Source: Rhabdophis nuchalis (Eukaryota; Chordata; Lepidosauria; Squamata; Natricidae). From it: a stretch of 64,000 nucleotides of DNA. The notes under the pieces were generated by a model that did not search any database, was not told the origin of the DNA, and saw nothing but the letters and a program-made list of their open reading frames with translations. Positions 1-10,300 of this stretch are shown here, one piece after another. Location of the stretch: assembly GCA_039707465.1 (NCBI GenBank), contig CM077643.1:239666230-239730229 (forward strand), in the 5' to 3' direction. A program made the translations under genes and the position numbers. How positions within the stretch are numbered: the first letter of the stretch is position 1; each line of letters starts with the position of its first letter.

Positions 1-123
1 AGTTCTAAAACCTTCAACACTGCTAATAGCTCTGAACATGTTATAAGCAGGAATCACTCATATTAGAAAGAAAAGTTCTGTTTTTTTATGACAGTCTTCA
101 GTCAAGTTTTAATGATCATAAAC

Positions 124-451
124 CAGTGGTGGGTTACAGGCGGTATGCCTCAGTAAGGCCGTACTGGAGCCTGCCCAGAGCATCAGATACCATTCCGGTA
201 TGGTGCTCCAGAAGGCCCGCCCACTTGCCCAAGCTACTTACTGGTCTTTTAAGGCTTCCATGCTTCCACACATGTGCATGGCGTGTACAGCACCTATGCA
301 ACACTCCGCTGAGAAGCTGGAGCGTCGCGGAGGCACGTGGAGGCGGTAAAATGCATGCATACGCTGCGCACGTCCATGTAGACGTCGCCGGACCTGTTCC
401 ATCCAGTATGGTTGGAACAGGATCCGGGACCCACCACTGAACCCACCACTG
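124..451. mobile_element. hAT MITE, TIR cagtggtgggtt, 8-bp TSD
   Basis: The element opens with cagtggtgggtt and closes with acccaccactg. It is flanked by the exact 8-bp repeat tcataaac (116-123 and 452-459), the TSD length of hAT transposons. The last 12 bases of the 3' terminus are present twice in tandem (about 428-451). The interior is GC-rich and encodes nothing recognisable, so it is non-autonomous. The open frame inside it is taken as chance. Confidence 0.85.
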
Positions 452-459
452 TCATAAAC

Positions 460-714
460 CCTATGTATCTGACTTCCGTATAATTTATAACCACTTCCTA
501 CGGAAGGAAAAAAGATAATTATTTAATTACTTGAAAGTAATTGGTGGCTTTTTAAAATAGGCACTTTTTAGGTGGGTGAATTCAGCCAGTCTCCTCTTGG
601 CATTCATGAGACAATCCCTTTACTATACATTCTTGTTCACACATACATTGAAGCCTAGATCAGTACAAATGTTGATAACAGACATGAAAATATTGATCTT
701 TTTCATCCAGAACT

Positions 715-754
<40 letters not shown>

Positions 755-1960
755 AGGTGACATTAACTGAATCTTACAAAGTTGAAAGTACATTTCTCCT
801 TCCTCAGCTTTACAGCCCAAGAAACTAGAGAGTGTCCTTTCTGAGACATTTCATACACACATACACACACCTCCCTTTCTGTGGGTTCAGCTGCGTCTTA
901 TGTGACAATTGCCAAGTCTGTGGCTCATCTTCTTCTCTCAAGGTCATTCCCACATATTATTACACAACCTGACCATTGCCATTAAAACCATTCCATAATA
1001 AGATTCATTATACTGGACTTAAATTTGGATTAAACCTAAAAATGAGAAGAAGCCTCATGAGTTTCTCCACGAAAAACAATATTTCCCCAAAGCAATGTTG
1101 ATAGAAAAGTAGCTCAAGAAGATAGGGTTAAGTTTAAGGGTACTTATCAACTGCCAGTCAAAATACTGTAATTATTATTTCAGAAAATTACATTCAGGAA
1201 ACAGGGCAGACAGTATCATTGATGCATTCATTTCTCAGAATCTAATTTGGTCATAAAAATGCATACTCTGTTGAACTTCCTTCTAAATTTAAAAAATGGG
1301 GTAAGAGAACTCCATCAAGCTAACAAAATTCAAATTTTGCTTAGGGCAGTCGATGAATAAGTTCATTGTGAGCCTCGGGCCTGGGTTTTATAACTTAAAT
1401 GGAGATTGATTTGGCGTTTTAAACATTGACAATTTTGTTGCCATTATTCTTTCCACTGCTAAAGATAAAGATGTTAAGATAAACATAATCCAATTCTTGG
1501 AAGCTCCTCGTGGTCTTAATAAGTGCCTAAATGTTCAAATGAACACATGCATAAGCTAATAAATATTATTTTAGGCAAGGCCAGATTAAGGCCAATTGAT
1601 GTCCTAACTACAGCCCAAAATGGTGTCTCTTGATAAAAGCAAAACTCTCATGCCATGAAACAAATGTGATATCAGACAACACCTTCCAACCAAACTTTTA
1701 GAACTTAGTCACTTACCATGCCAATGTTTTTAACATTACAGATTAAAGTTGAACATGGCAGATTAGGGCAATTACCAAAGAAAATATTGATTAAAGTCAA
1801 ACAGCAGTCAAAAAACAAGGGGCATGATAGCTAGGAGAAAACATCCTTTGGTATTCCCTTGCCATGGTATCCTAAGCAGGTGCTTGTTTTACTTATTGGT
1901 TAATCCAAGGCTGTTTTTGGGCTAGGGCGATCATTTCTCCAGAATACAGATATTGATAAC
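460..1960. other. Intergenic, no gene seen
   Basis: AT-rich unique-looking sequence. It holds a (CT)n microsatellite at about 717-751. No splice-bounded exon, RNA gene or intact repeat was recognised. Confidence 0.5.
717..751. repeat. (CT)n microsatellite
   Basis: An uninterrupted run of about 17 CT units is visible. Confidence 0.95.
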
Positions 1961-1971
1961 TGTATTCACAA

Positions 1972-2215
1972 TGTGACATAGTGGTTAGAATGCAATATTG
2001 CAGGCAAACTGTACCCACAGTCAGGAGTTCAGTCCTGATGAGGCTCGAGGTTGACTCAGCCTTCCATCCTTCCATGGTTGGTAAAATGAGGACCCAGTTT
2101 GTTGGGGGCAATAGGCTGACTCTGTAAACTGTTCAGAGAAGGCTGTAAAGCAATGTAGAGTGGTATATAAGTCTAAGTGTTATTTCTATTGCTATGTAAA
2201 GGATCATCACAGTTT
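1972..2215 (+). mobile_element. tRNA-derived SINE (squamate type)
   Basis: It reads agtggttagaatgcaat near its start (A-box-like) and gagttcagtcctgatgagg (degenerate B box). The body then runs gactcagccttccatcc, gggggcaataggctgact and gtataagtctaagtg. The tail is a ctattgctat-type repeat. The same body recurs at 2325-2560 (minus) and 17028-17240 (plus), which shows it is dispersed. Exact subfamily not assigned. Confidence 0.75.
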
Positions 2216-2271
2216 CCCAAATGTGATAATCATTACAGCATCTCTCTGTAAAATTTCAGAAGTTAAAAAAA

Positions 2272-2750
2272 AACTTTTTTGTGTTTTCGAGTCAATGTTG
2301 ATTCCTGGGCGACACCCTGCATGAATCGCACTTAGACTTAGGTACTACTTCACAGTGCTTTACAGCCCTCTCTAAGCAGTTTACAGAGTCCGCCTATTGC
2401 CCCCAACAATCTGGGTCCTCATTTTACCCACCTCAGAAGGATGGAAGGCTGAGTCAACCTTGAACCTGGTGAGATTCAAACTGCCAAATTGCAGTCAGCT
2501 GGCAGTCAGCAGACGTAGCCTGCAGTACTACATTCTAACCACTGTGCCACCTCGGCTCCTGCAATTCCTGAATGAATACCTGCAATTCCTTGGCAGGATT
2601 TTCCAGAAGTGATTTGCCACAGTCTCTTTCCTAGGACCAAGATAGACAGCGTGTCCCAAGATTGCTCAGCTGGCTTTGACTAGAACCCATGGCCTCTCAC
2701 TTTTTTGTCTGGTGCCTTAACCACTACACCAAAGTGATTCTCTAAATTAG
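2272..2750 (-). mobile_element. Older tRNA-like SINE, split by another SINE
   Basis: The parts at 2272-2322 and 2560-2750 read as one minus-strand repeat. Its tRNA-like head lies at the high-coordinate end (ccttaaccactacacc). The middle is displaced by a different SINE. The match to a known squamate dispersed repeat is from memory, so the family name is left open. Confidence 0.5.
2325..2560 (-). mobile_element. tRNA-derived SINE, reverse copy, nested
   Basis: This is the reverse complement of the SINE body at 1972-2215. It shares the segments for the gggggcaat motif, tggtaaaatgagga and gactcagccttccatcc, and ends with cattctaaccactgtgcc. It sits inside another SINE-like repeat. Confidence 0.75.
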
Positions 2751-2929
2751 TAGAAATCCTAATCTTGTAATTTGAGTTGGACCTTAAACTCTAGAACAAT
2801 TGAGTAACATGAATTCCCTTCAGCATTAGCCTTTGTGGCCAATGATGAAGCATGATATTAGTGGCAATTCAACCCTGAAAGGCTGTGCGTAATTATAAAG
2901 CAGGAAGAAGGAATAGATTTGTTCCATAT

Positions 2930-3045
2930 TTCATCTGCAATAATCCATCATGTGTTTGGCTATCATATTGCCTCTCATAATTTCTTTCTCAGGCTAAGCA
3001 TATCCAGTCCCTTAAAACTTTCCATGTACTGTAGTACACATATCT
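2930..3045 (-). mobile_element. Decayed CR1 fragment
   Basis: The order tatcatattgcctctcat, then ggctaagcatatccagtcc, follows the CR1 3' region seen better preserved at 14745-15185. It is short and diverged, so confidence is low. Confidence 0.4.
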
Positions 3046-3597
3046 GGTATCTCATCACCTACTTTGTCACCTACTTCCTGATTATGTTCACTAAAATATG
3101 GCACATCAAGAAAGCCACAGGAAAGGCCTAACCAAAACAGAACAGATTGCTCCCATTAGAATAATGTGTATTGTGGGCCACCACTAATGTTTTTGTTATT
3201 AAAAAAATGTATATGGCTTCCTAACTCATGGTGACAAGGGACAGCTTACACATTACTCAAGGAATCAGACTCCAGAAAAACAATGCCAACCAAAGTGAGC
3301 ATAAACACCCAACAAATAAGTTAGAATACTATAGAATTAAGACACATTACAAAGGAAGAAGAGAAACCTATATTCATGTATCACATTTAACCATGGATGA
3401 TTAAATTATGGCCTATGAAATACTATAAGCCACAAACAGCAAGATTCACCCATTCCCCCTCAATTCATGCTTTAGAAAACTCCTGCAAATTGTTATGTCA
3501 AAACCAAACCATATGTCTTAATAGGGTCCTAGGACCCCTTCCCAGAGGTCTCCAAAATCAGAATTATTTGCAAGCTTATGCTGAAAACTAATGACAG
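3046..3597. other. Intergenic, no gene seen
   Basis: AT-rich sequence with no repeat or exon that can be supported. Confidence 0.5.
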
Positions 3598-3994
3598 AAG
3601 TAGTTCTTGACTTAGAACTATTTTAGTGACTGTTCAGTTACATCATTGAAAAAAAGTGACATATGACTGGTTTTCACACAACCATTGCCACATCCTCATG
3701 ATCATGTAATCAAAATTCAGGCACTTGGCAACCGGCATGTATTTATGACAGTTGCACTGTGCATGGTCATGTAATCACCATTTGTAACCTTCCCAGCTGG
3801 CTTCTGACAAGCATAGTCAATGGGGGAAAGCCTGATTGCTTTAATGACTGCATGATTCATTTAACAACTGCAGTGATTCACTTAACAACTGTGGCAAAAA
3901 GGTAGTAAAATGAGACATGACTCACTTAATAACTGTCTTGCATAGTAACAAAATTTTGGGCCTCAATTGTGATAACAAGTTGAGGACTAGTTAT
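3598..3994. mobile_element. TA-target MITE, gtagtcctcgactta family
   Basis: A diverged copy. The termini read gtagttcttgacttag and gttgaggactagt in inverted orientation. The inside carries the family's repeated phrases such as cttaacaactg and tcatgtaatca. Better copies lie at 22623-22965, 46897-47271 and 43250-43636. Non-coding. Confidence 0.65.
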
Positions 3995-4039
3995 ATTAAA
4001 ATGCCATCAAACGATCACGAGAAGCGGCAACAAAAGCAA

Positions 4040-4310
4040 CTACGGACCTCCGCTCCTTCCGTCAAAAATTGAAAACACACTTTTTCTGCTTGGCCGGCCT
4101 AGGTTAGTCCTCCGTTTTTAACTGGGTTCTTAGGGGATTGTAGTTTAGTTTTAGTATAGTGGGTTTTAGCGCAGGGATAATTTGTTTAATTCTTATTTTA
4201 ACTATTTATGTATTTGATATTTGCTTTTTAACTTCCCTGTGCACCGCTCCGAGTCCCTTTGGGGAGAGGAGGCGGTCTATAAATAAAATTATTATTATTA
4301 TTATTATTCA
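4040..4310 (+). mobile_element. L2-like LINE 3' end
   Basis: The start codes the last ORF2 residues (ggacctccgctccttccg ... ctggccggccta), as in the other L2 copies of this window. The 3' UTR follows, with gcaccgctccgagtccc and the fold ggggagagg, then an (ATT)n tail. It is a severe 5' truncation. Confidence 0.85.
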
Positions 4311-4329
4311 TTTTAAATGTTACTGTAAG

Positions 4330-4680
4330 TACAGGTAGTCTTCAACTTATGACAATTGAGCCCAAAATTTACGTTGTTAAATGAGTTCTGCCCCATTTTA
4401 TAACTTTTCTTGCCACATTTGTTAAGTGAATTGCTGCAGCTGTTAAATTAGTAATGTGAATCTAGTTTTCACATTGATTTTGCTTGTCAGATCACAAAAG
4501 GGGCTCACATGCCTCGGGGTCAATGCAACCGTCCATGTATAAATCAGTTGCTAAGGTCTGAATTTTGATCACGTAACCAGGGGAATGCTGCAACGGTCAT
4601 AAGTGTCAAAAATGGTCAAAAGTCCATTCTTTCAGTGCTGTTGTAACTCCAAACGGTCACTAAACAAACTGTCTGTATTG
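4330..4680. mobile_element. TA-target MITE, gtagtcctcgactta family
   Basis: It starts acaggtagtcttcaactta and ends with the diverged inverse near gtcactaaacaaactgtctg. The internal order (gccccattttataac, cacatttgttaagtgaatt, aacggtcac) matches the other copies. Non-coding. Confidence 0.75.
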
Positions 4681-4852
4681 ATAAATATAACCCACAGCAT
4701 TTGGATCCTCCATAATTTTTAAAAGTGGGAAGGGCTCTAGAGTGAAAAAAGTTGGGGGGCAAAAACACTGCCGTAGCATATTGAGGAAACCAGGCAAAAG
4801 AACTTCCCATTCCCACACCCCGCAATCCAAAATAAATATGAATTCCCTAAAT

Positions 4853-4954
4853 CAGGGGTCTCCAACCTTTGCAACTTTAAGTCTGAAGGACTTTAAGTCT
4901 GAAGGACTTAAGTCTGAAGTTCAGACTTAAAGTTGCAAAGGTTGGAGACCCCTG
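4853..4954. mobile_element. 102-bp palindromic hAT MITE with exact TSD
   Basis: The terminus caggggtctccaacc is matched by ggttggagacccctg at the other end. It is flanked by the exact 8-bp duplication ccctaaat (4845-4852, 4955-4962). Almost the whole element folds on itself. The loop holds about three tandem copies of a unit around aagtctgaaggact. Too short to code for anything. Confidence 0.93.
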
Positions 4955-5159
4955 CCCTAAATGTCTCTCAGGGAGCAATCTAAGATCAGTGCAGCCTTTC
5001 TTCCCCTACAGCTGAGCAAAAAAATTGCAGTTATTTCGGCCCAACCCGTTAAATCTCTATTTAGGGCTAATCTTCGCTAGGGTTTCCCGGTCCCTGCAAT
5101 TTCCATCATTCCTAATCCGAATTGCTTTTTTTTTTTTTTTTAAAGAGGCACTTGAGATG

Positions 5160-5830
5160 GGTAAGAATTGCAGGGCAAAAAGGACGGCGGCCGTTTAAGG
5201 ATGCAGAAGTGGCTTAAGACGGAGAGGTTTTTGCAAATATCCCCCCTCCACATACACACATACAACGGCTCACGGCATTTTCCCAGCATCTGCTAGAGAA
5301 GCCCTACCACGCTTTCTCCTCCAGCCCCCCACGCCTCGAAGCGAATGCGCAGCACAACGTGCAAACGGGGCACACACACATCAACCGATTTCAAAGCCAG
5401 GCGGCGCTTCCGCTTCTAAGCAAGTCTGGCTAACCGGAAGCGCCACAAGTCCGCAAGCACGTGAGAGCAAAACCAAAACTCGAGTCTGTGGGGAGAGTGG
5501 AGGGTTGGGGTGGTGGGGCTGTTGGTTTTTTTGGCTACTTCTGGTATCAATAAGCATTGTATGAAATTCCCCCCCCCCATTCCTCTTGTAAGACCCCAAG
5601 CCGAACCCCAAAAATATAACAGTCGCAGGAGGGGTGTGTAGAAGGTCGAGATGCTGCTTTAAAATGTACAATTAAAACATGTGCAATAATGCCTCCTTAA
5701 AGTATTTAGGAAACGGGCGGGGGTGTGTCTTTATTTCTGAAGATGGAAATAAAAAGGAAATGATGGGTGGGGAAAGACCCTATTCCGGCCATCTTGGTTG
5801 TGGGCAAAAAGGAAGGGAGGGAGCGAGAAT
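5160..5830. promoter_or_regulatory. Candidate CpG-rich promoter (gene unknown)
   Basis: CpG is dense here against a CpG-poor surround, for example gcctcgaagcgaatgcgc and ggcggcgcttccgcttc. Motifs typical of housekeeping promoters cluster: ETS sites (accggaagcg near 5434, cttccgc near 5407), an E-box cacgtg near 5460, and a YY1-like ggccatcttgg near 5787. No exon could be assigned. In mammals SHLD1 lies upstream of GPCPD1 in the opposite orientation (from memory), which makes it one candidate owner; this is inference. Confidence 0.4.
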
Positions 5831-6948
5831 GACATATTTTTTTCTAAGGTGCTAGAATTATTAGAGCGGCGTTTCCCTGTTTCTTTACTCTTTTTCAGGA
5901 AAGCTTTACTCCCTGGTAGTTACAGTGACCATGCGTCCTTTATAAAAAGGACAGTCCTTTAAATGTTACACGCTGTTTGATTTTAGATATTTTTTAATTA
6001 GAATTTCCTGTGTTCTTATTCATGTTTATTCTTATTCCTGTTACCTTGTACATGAGTGACAAACTAAATAAATACGTATTTTTAATTGATTTTGGTTCCT
6101 GAATTTCTCTTTGTATTGCTGTTACAAACATAAACATTTTTTTTTTAAATCCTTATGAACCTTTTTCAGATTCTGTCTTTTTTCAGGTTTGGCTTTTATT
6201 CCCCCACCCCCTCCCCAAGAAAACATGATCACTGTGCCAATAATGCACACCAGCTTGAAGGAATAAGTAGGATAGTCTAGTAAACTGCACCAAAAAGGAC
6301 TTTGGGCTCTTCTGGCATGCTTTTTCTTTTTTGCTTGAATACATATTGCTGTTTATATTCTGCCAAGTGATTTGAGCAACCTCTACTTGTCCCATGTGAT
6401 ACAATCTTTGTAACACTACAGCAGTGCACTGAAATATTCTCAGTACATACCAATATAAAACACATGTTTCTCTTACCATATCCTTTTGTCCCTCCCTTTC
6501 CTGTAATTTATGTCTTATGTATTTGGAATCGCCGTCATTATTTTTTATAATTTCATCTATTTTACATAGATGAATGCACTAATGACTGAAGCTAAAATGT
6601 GCATAGAAGTGTTAACAGTAAGTGTGAAGGAACCCTGAGTCTTTTATAAAATAATTCAGGTGAGGAAACCCACAATATTGGCTTCTATTTGTTTCATACT
6701 TTGATAAGGTTTTAAAATCCCATAGGGAATCAAAGATATAGTAAGACAAATGGCACTTTGAAGCAAATATCTTTAGAATGCCCATTTTAAAAGATGAGGC
6801 TTTGGTTTGGTGTTCATTTAGTACTTCATGAAAAGTATGAAGCTGCAAATTTTTTTCATAGGATAAATTAAAAAAAGTCATGTATTCAAACCACAATCTA
6901 CTATTTTAGTACTCTGATCCTACAAAGGAAAAGCTGGTATCTCTGGGA
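5831..6948. other. Intergenic, no gene seen
   Basis: AT-rich sequence with homopolymer A/T runs. No exon or repeat is supported. Confidence 0.5.
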
Positions 6949-7171
6949 CAGGGGTATCAAACTTAAGGGACAGGATCCAGCCTGTGGGGTACTTAGATCT
7001 GGCCCGCGGGGCTGCCCTGGAAACAGCAAAGGACTGGCTCACGGTACTTCTGTCAGCAAAAATGGGCTCCCAAACTCCGTTTTCGGCTGCCACGGCCTCC
7101 TGCAACCCTCTGCCAGTGAAAACAGAGCTCATTTTCTCTGGCAAAGTGCTCAGGCCACCACAGGTGCCCCC
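6949..7171 (+). mobile_element. hAT element, left part, split by L2
   Basis: It starts caggggtatcaaactta, a hAT-type terminus, and runs to the point where the L2 tail begins. The matching right part (with aaacacaagcctgatgctg and ccctcaatgaaatcaaa) appears past the L2 at about 10216-10300. No clear 8-bp TSD could be matched. Confidence 0.55.
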
Positions 7172-10100
7172 AACAGAAGTGATTTATTTATTTATTTATT
7201 TATTTTTCATATTTATAACCCGCTCCCATCTCACAACAAGGGACTCGGGGCGGCGAACATAGAATTAAATCAATAAATACAACATACAATACATAGATAT
7301 TAGATGCCTGTGTTGTAACCATTTTTAAAACCCTCGTTTATAATTGGCGGTGCTGGGGTTACGCAAGGCCGGCTAGTTGGAAGAAGTGAGTCTTAAGACA
7401 TTTGCGGAAGAGGCGGAGGTCAGGAATGGTGCGGATTTCAGGGGGCAGGTCGTTCCAAAGGGCCGGCCCTGCCACAGAGAAGGCCCTCCCCCTGGGCGTC
7501 GACAGTCGACATTGCCCGACCGACGGCACCCTGAGGAGGCCCTCTCTGTGGGAGCGTGTCGGTCCCAGGGATGTATGGGGCAGGAGACGGTCTTGCAGAT
7601 AGCTAGGTCCCGAGCCATGGAGCGTTTTGAAGATGGTCGTTAGGACCTTGAAGCGCACCCGAAAGACCACAGGAAGCCAGTGGAGCTCGCGTAGGACAGG
7701 TGTTATATGGGAGTGTTTAGGCGCTCCCGTAAGTATCCGTGCGGCCGCGTTCTGGACTAACTGTAGTCTTCGGGTGCACTTCAAGGGAAGCCCCATGTAG
7801 AGAGCATTGCAATAGTCAAGTCGAGATGTGACGAGTGCTTGAGTGACTGTGCGTAAGGCTCCCCGATCCAGTAAGGGACGCAATTGGCGCATCAGGCGTA
7901 CCTGATGGAATGCCCCCCTGGCCACGGCCGCCACCTGGTCTTCCATAGTCAGCCGGGAGTCCAGGAGGACACCTAGATTGCGTGCCTTCTCAACAGGGGC
8001 TGGTGTTTCGCCCCCAATGGCCAGAGTTGGAATAATCTGGCTGAAACGGGGTGCCGGAAGCCACAGCCACTCAGTCTTGGACGGGTTGAGCCTGAGTTTG
8101 TTACTACCCATCCAGATCCGTACAGCCTCCAAGCACCGGGACATAACCTCGACGGCATCATTGGGGTGGTCCGGGGTGGATATGTACAGCTGGGTATCAT
8201 CAGCGTACAGATGATATCCCACCCCGAAACCACGGATGATCTCACCCAGTGGCTTCATATATATGTTGAACAGCAGGGGCGAGAGGACCGACCCCTGAGG
8301 GACCCCACATAAGAGGGATCTAGAAGTCGACCTCTTCCCCCCCCGTCAACACATATTGTGACCGACCAGAGAGGTAGGACGAGAACCACCGTAAAACGGT
8401 GCCTCTCAGCCCCAACCCCCCCCAGTCGGTGTAATAGGATACCATGGTCGATGGTATCAAAAGCCGCTGAAAGGTCTAATAGGACCAGGATAGAGGAAAA
8501 TCCTCTATCTCGTGCCCTCCAGAGATCATCGACCAATGCGACCAATGCCGTCTCGGTACTGTGCCCGGGTCGGAAGCCGGACTGGCGCGAATCTAGATAG
8601 TCAACTTCATCCAAATGTCGTGGAAACTGTTGGGCCACCACACTCTCAACAACCTTCACTAGAAAGTGGAGGTTGGAGACGGGACGATAGTTTTCTAATA
8701 ATGCCGGATCCAGGGACGGCTTCTTGAGGAGGGGCCTCACCACCGCCTCTTTCAAGACGGTAGGTAAGGACCCCTCACTCAAAGATGCGTTGACAATGCC
8801 CTGAAGCCAGCCTCGTGTCGTCTCCCAGGATTCCAGTACAAGCCAGGAGGGACACGGATCCAGTAAACATGTGGTGGCCCTCAGTCTCTTTGACAGCTTG
8901 TCCATATCTTTGATAGTAACAAAGTCAAACTCCTCCCACAATGGTGTCTCAAGAGCTGCTTTGGCACTCTCGACAGGGCTATTGACAATGGAGGGTAACT
9001 CGCTTCGAATCCGAGTGATTTTCTCCTGCAGATAAATCCCAAATTCCTCTGCTCGACCCTGTAAAGAGGCTTCCCGCGGCCTCTGTTGGAGGAGGGAGCG
9101 GGTTACCTTAAACAGGGCGGCAGGGCGGTTTTCTGCGGATGCAATAAGTGTGGCACAATATTCACGTTTGGCCAGCCTTATTGCCACTAAATAAGTCCTA
9201 ATGTGGTCCCTTATTAGTGTTCGGTCGGATTCAGAGCGAGATGATCTCCATCTGCTCTCTAGGCGTCTCTTGTGGCGTTTCATCCCCCTGAGCTCCTCGG
9301 TGAACCAAGGGGCCCAGGTGGTTCGTCGCCGCAAGAGAGGCCGCAAGGGCGCGACTCGGTCCAAGGCCCCGGCGGCCGCACTTAACCATGCAGTCACTAG
9401 GTCCTCAGCCGAGTCGCGGAGCAAGTCCGCAGGAATTGGCCCAAGCTCCTTCTGGAACCTTAACGGGTCCATCAGGAGCCTGGGGCGGAACCATATAGGA
9501 ATGTTTGGTTCCGCCTCCTCACAGTGAGGTGTGGCGGTCGGAAAGTCGAGCCGAAGGAGAGCGTGATCTGTCCATGACAGGGGTGTGATGACTAAATCCC
9601 CTACTCCCAGATCACTACTCCACTGACCCGAGACGAAGATGAGATCCAAAGTGTGTCCGCCCTCATGAGTAGGGCCTAGAACTACCTGAGTCAGGTCCAT
9701 GGCTGTCATGGAAACCATGAACTCCCGAGCTATACCAGAGGTCTCACCTGCAGATGGCAGGTTAAAATCCCCCATGACTACAAGTCTGGGGGTTTCAACC
9801 GCCACCCCGGCTATAACCTCAAGCAGCACGGGCAGGGCTGTTGTTGTATAGCGAGGAGCAAGGTATACAACTAACACGCCCAACTGCCTCCCTAGGCCCC
9901 ACTTCACAAGGAGGGACTCACACCCGGTCGTCTGAGGGACTGTGGTCTCCTTTGGCTCAAGACCTTCCCTAACCATGATCGCCACTCCCCCACCCCTCCC
10001 AAAGGCCCTGGGCTGATGGAAGGCTCGGTATCCTGGTGGGCACATTTCTACGAGGGGATGTCCTCCCTCGTGGCCCAACCAGGTTTCCGTAATGCCAATC

Positions 10101-10215
10101 AGGTCCGGGTCCCCCTCCAACACAAGGTCATGTAAGAGAGGGGCTTTTTGTACCACGGACCTGGCGTTGCATAGCATCAGTCCAAGGCCCCGGGTCTGCG
10201 GTATTTAGAGCTGAC
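7172..10215 (-). mobile_element. L2-like LINE, near-complete ORF2
   Basis: The 3' end is at low coordinates: an A/T-rich tetranucleotide tail at 7176-7206, then the reverse of the ccgagtccc motif. ORF2 follows on the minus strand, with endonuclease and reverse transcriptase domains. The RT core reads SAAFDTIDH and YADDTQLYIS, typical of the L2/CR1/Rex1 group; L2 is my best placement. It splits a hAT element. The 5' boundary near 10215 is approximate. About 3.0 kb is present, so the 5' UTR is short or missing. Confidence 0.9.
7359..10177 (-). pseudogene. L2-like ORF2 (endonuclease-RT), one frameshift
   Basis: ORF2 encodes the endonuclease/reverse transcriptase that nicks target DNA and copies the element's RNA. 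The first block (10177 to about 8420) shows endonuclease motifs [15 protein letters not shown] and SWTDH, a linker rich in Arg/Lys, and the RT start ([44 protein letters not shown]). The second block, ending at 7359, has GVPQGS, YADDTQLYIS, NPSKTEWLWLP and the C-terminal [12 protein letters not shown] and HWLPV. The frames differ by one base. The break maps to a C-run at 8416-8423 (eight bases, where the copy near 61396 has seven G on its sense strand). Both blocks are otherwise open. A stop codon lies just upstream of the first Met. Confidence 0.9.
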
Positions 10216-10300
10216 CATGCCCCCCTGGCCCCTCCACTCCGCCCCCAAAGGTCAAACACAAGCCTGATGCTGCCCTCAATGAAATCAAAGAGCACTAGCC
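10216..10300 (+). mobile_element. hAT element, right part
   Basis: The segment holding gtcaaacacaagcctgatg and ccctcaatgaaatcaaa looks like the continuation of the hAT element that begins at 6949, pushed apart by the L2 insertion. The right terminus is degraded and no TSD was found. Confidence 0.4.

Noticed and set aside
1972..2215. Possible tRNA gene
   Set aside because: A- and B-box-like motifs are present but no cloverleaf can be formed and the rest is a dispersed SINE body.
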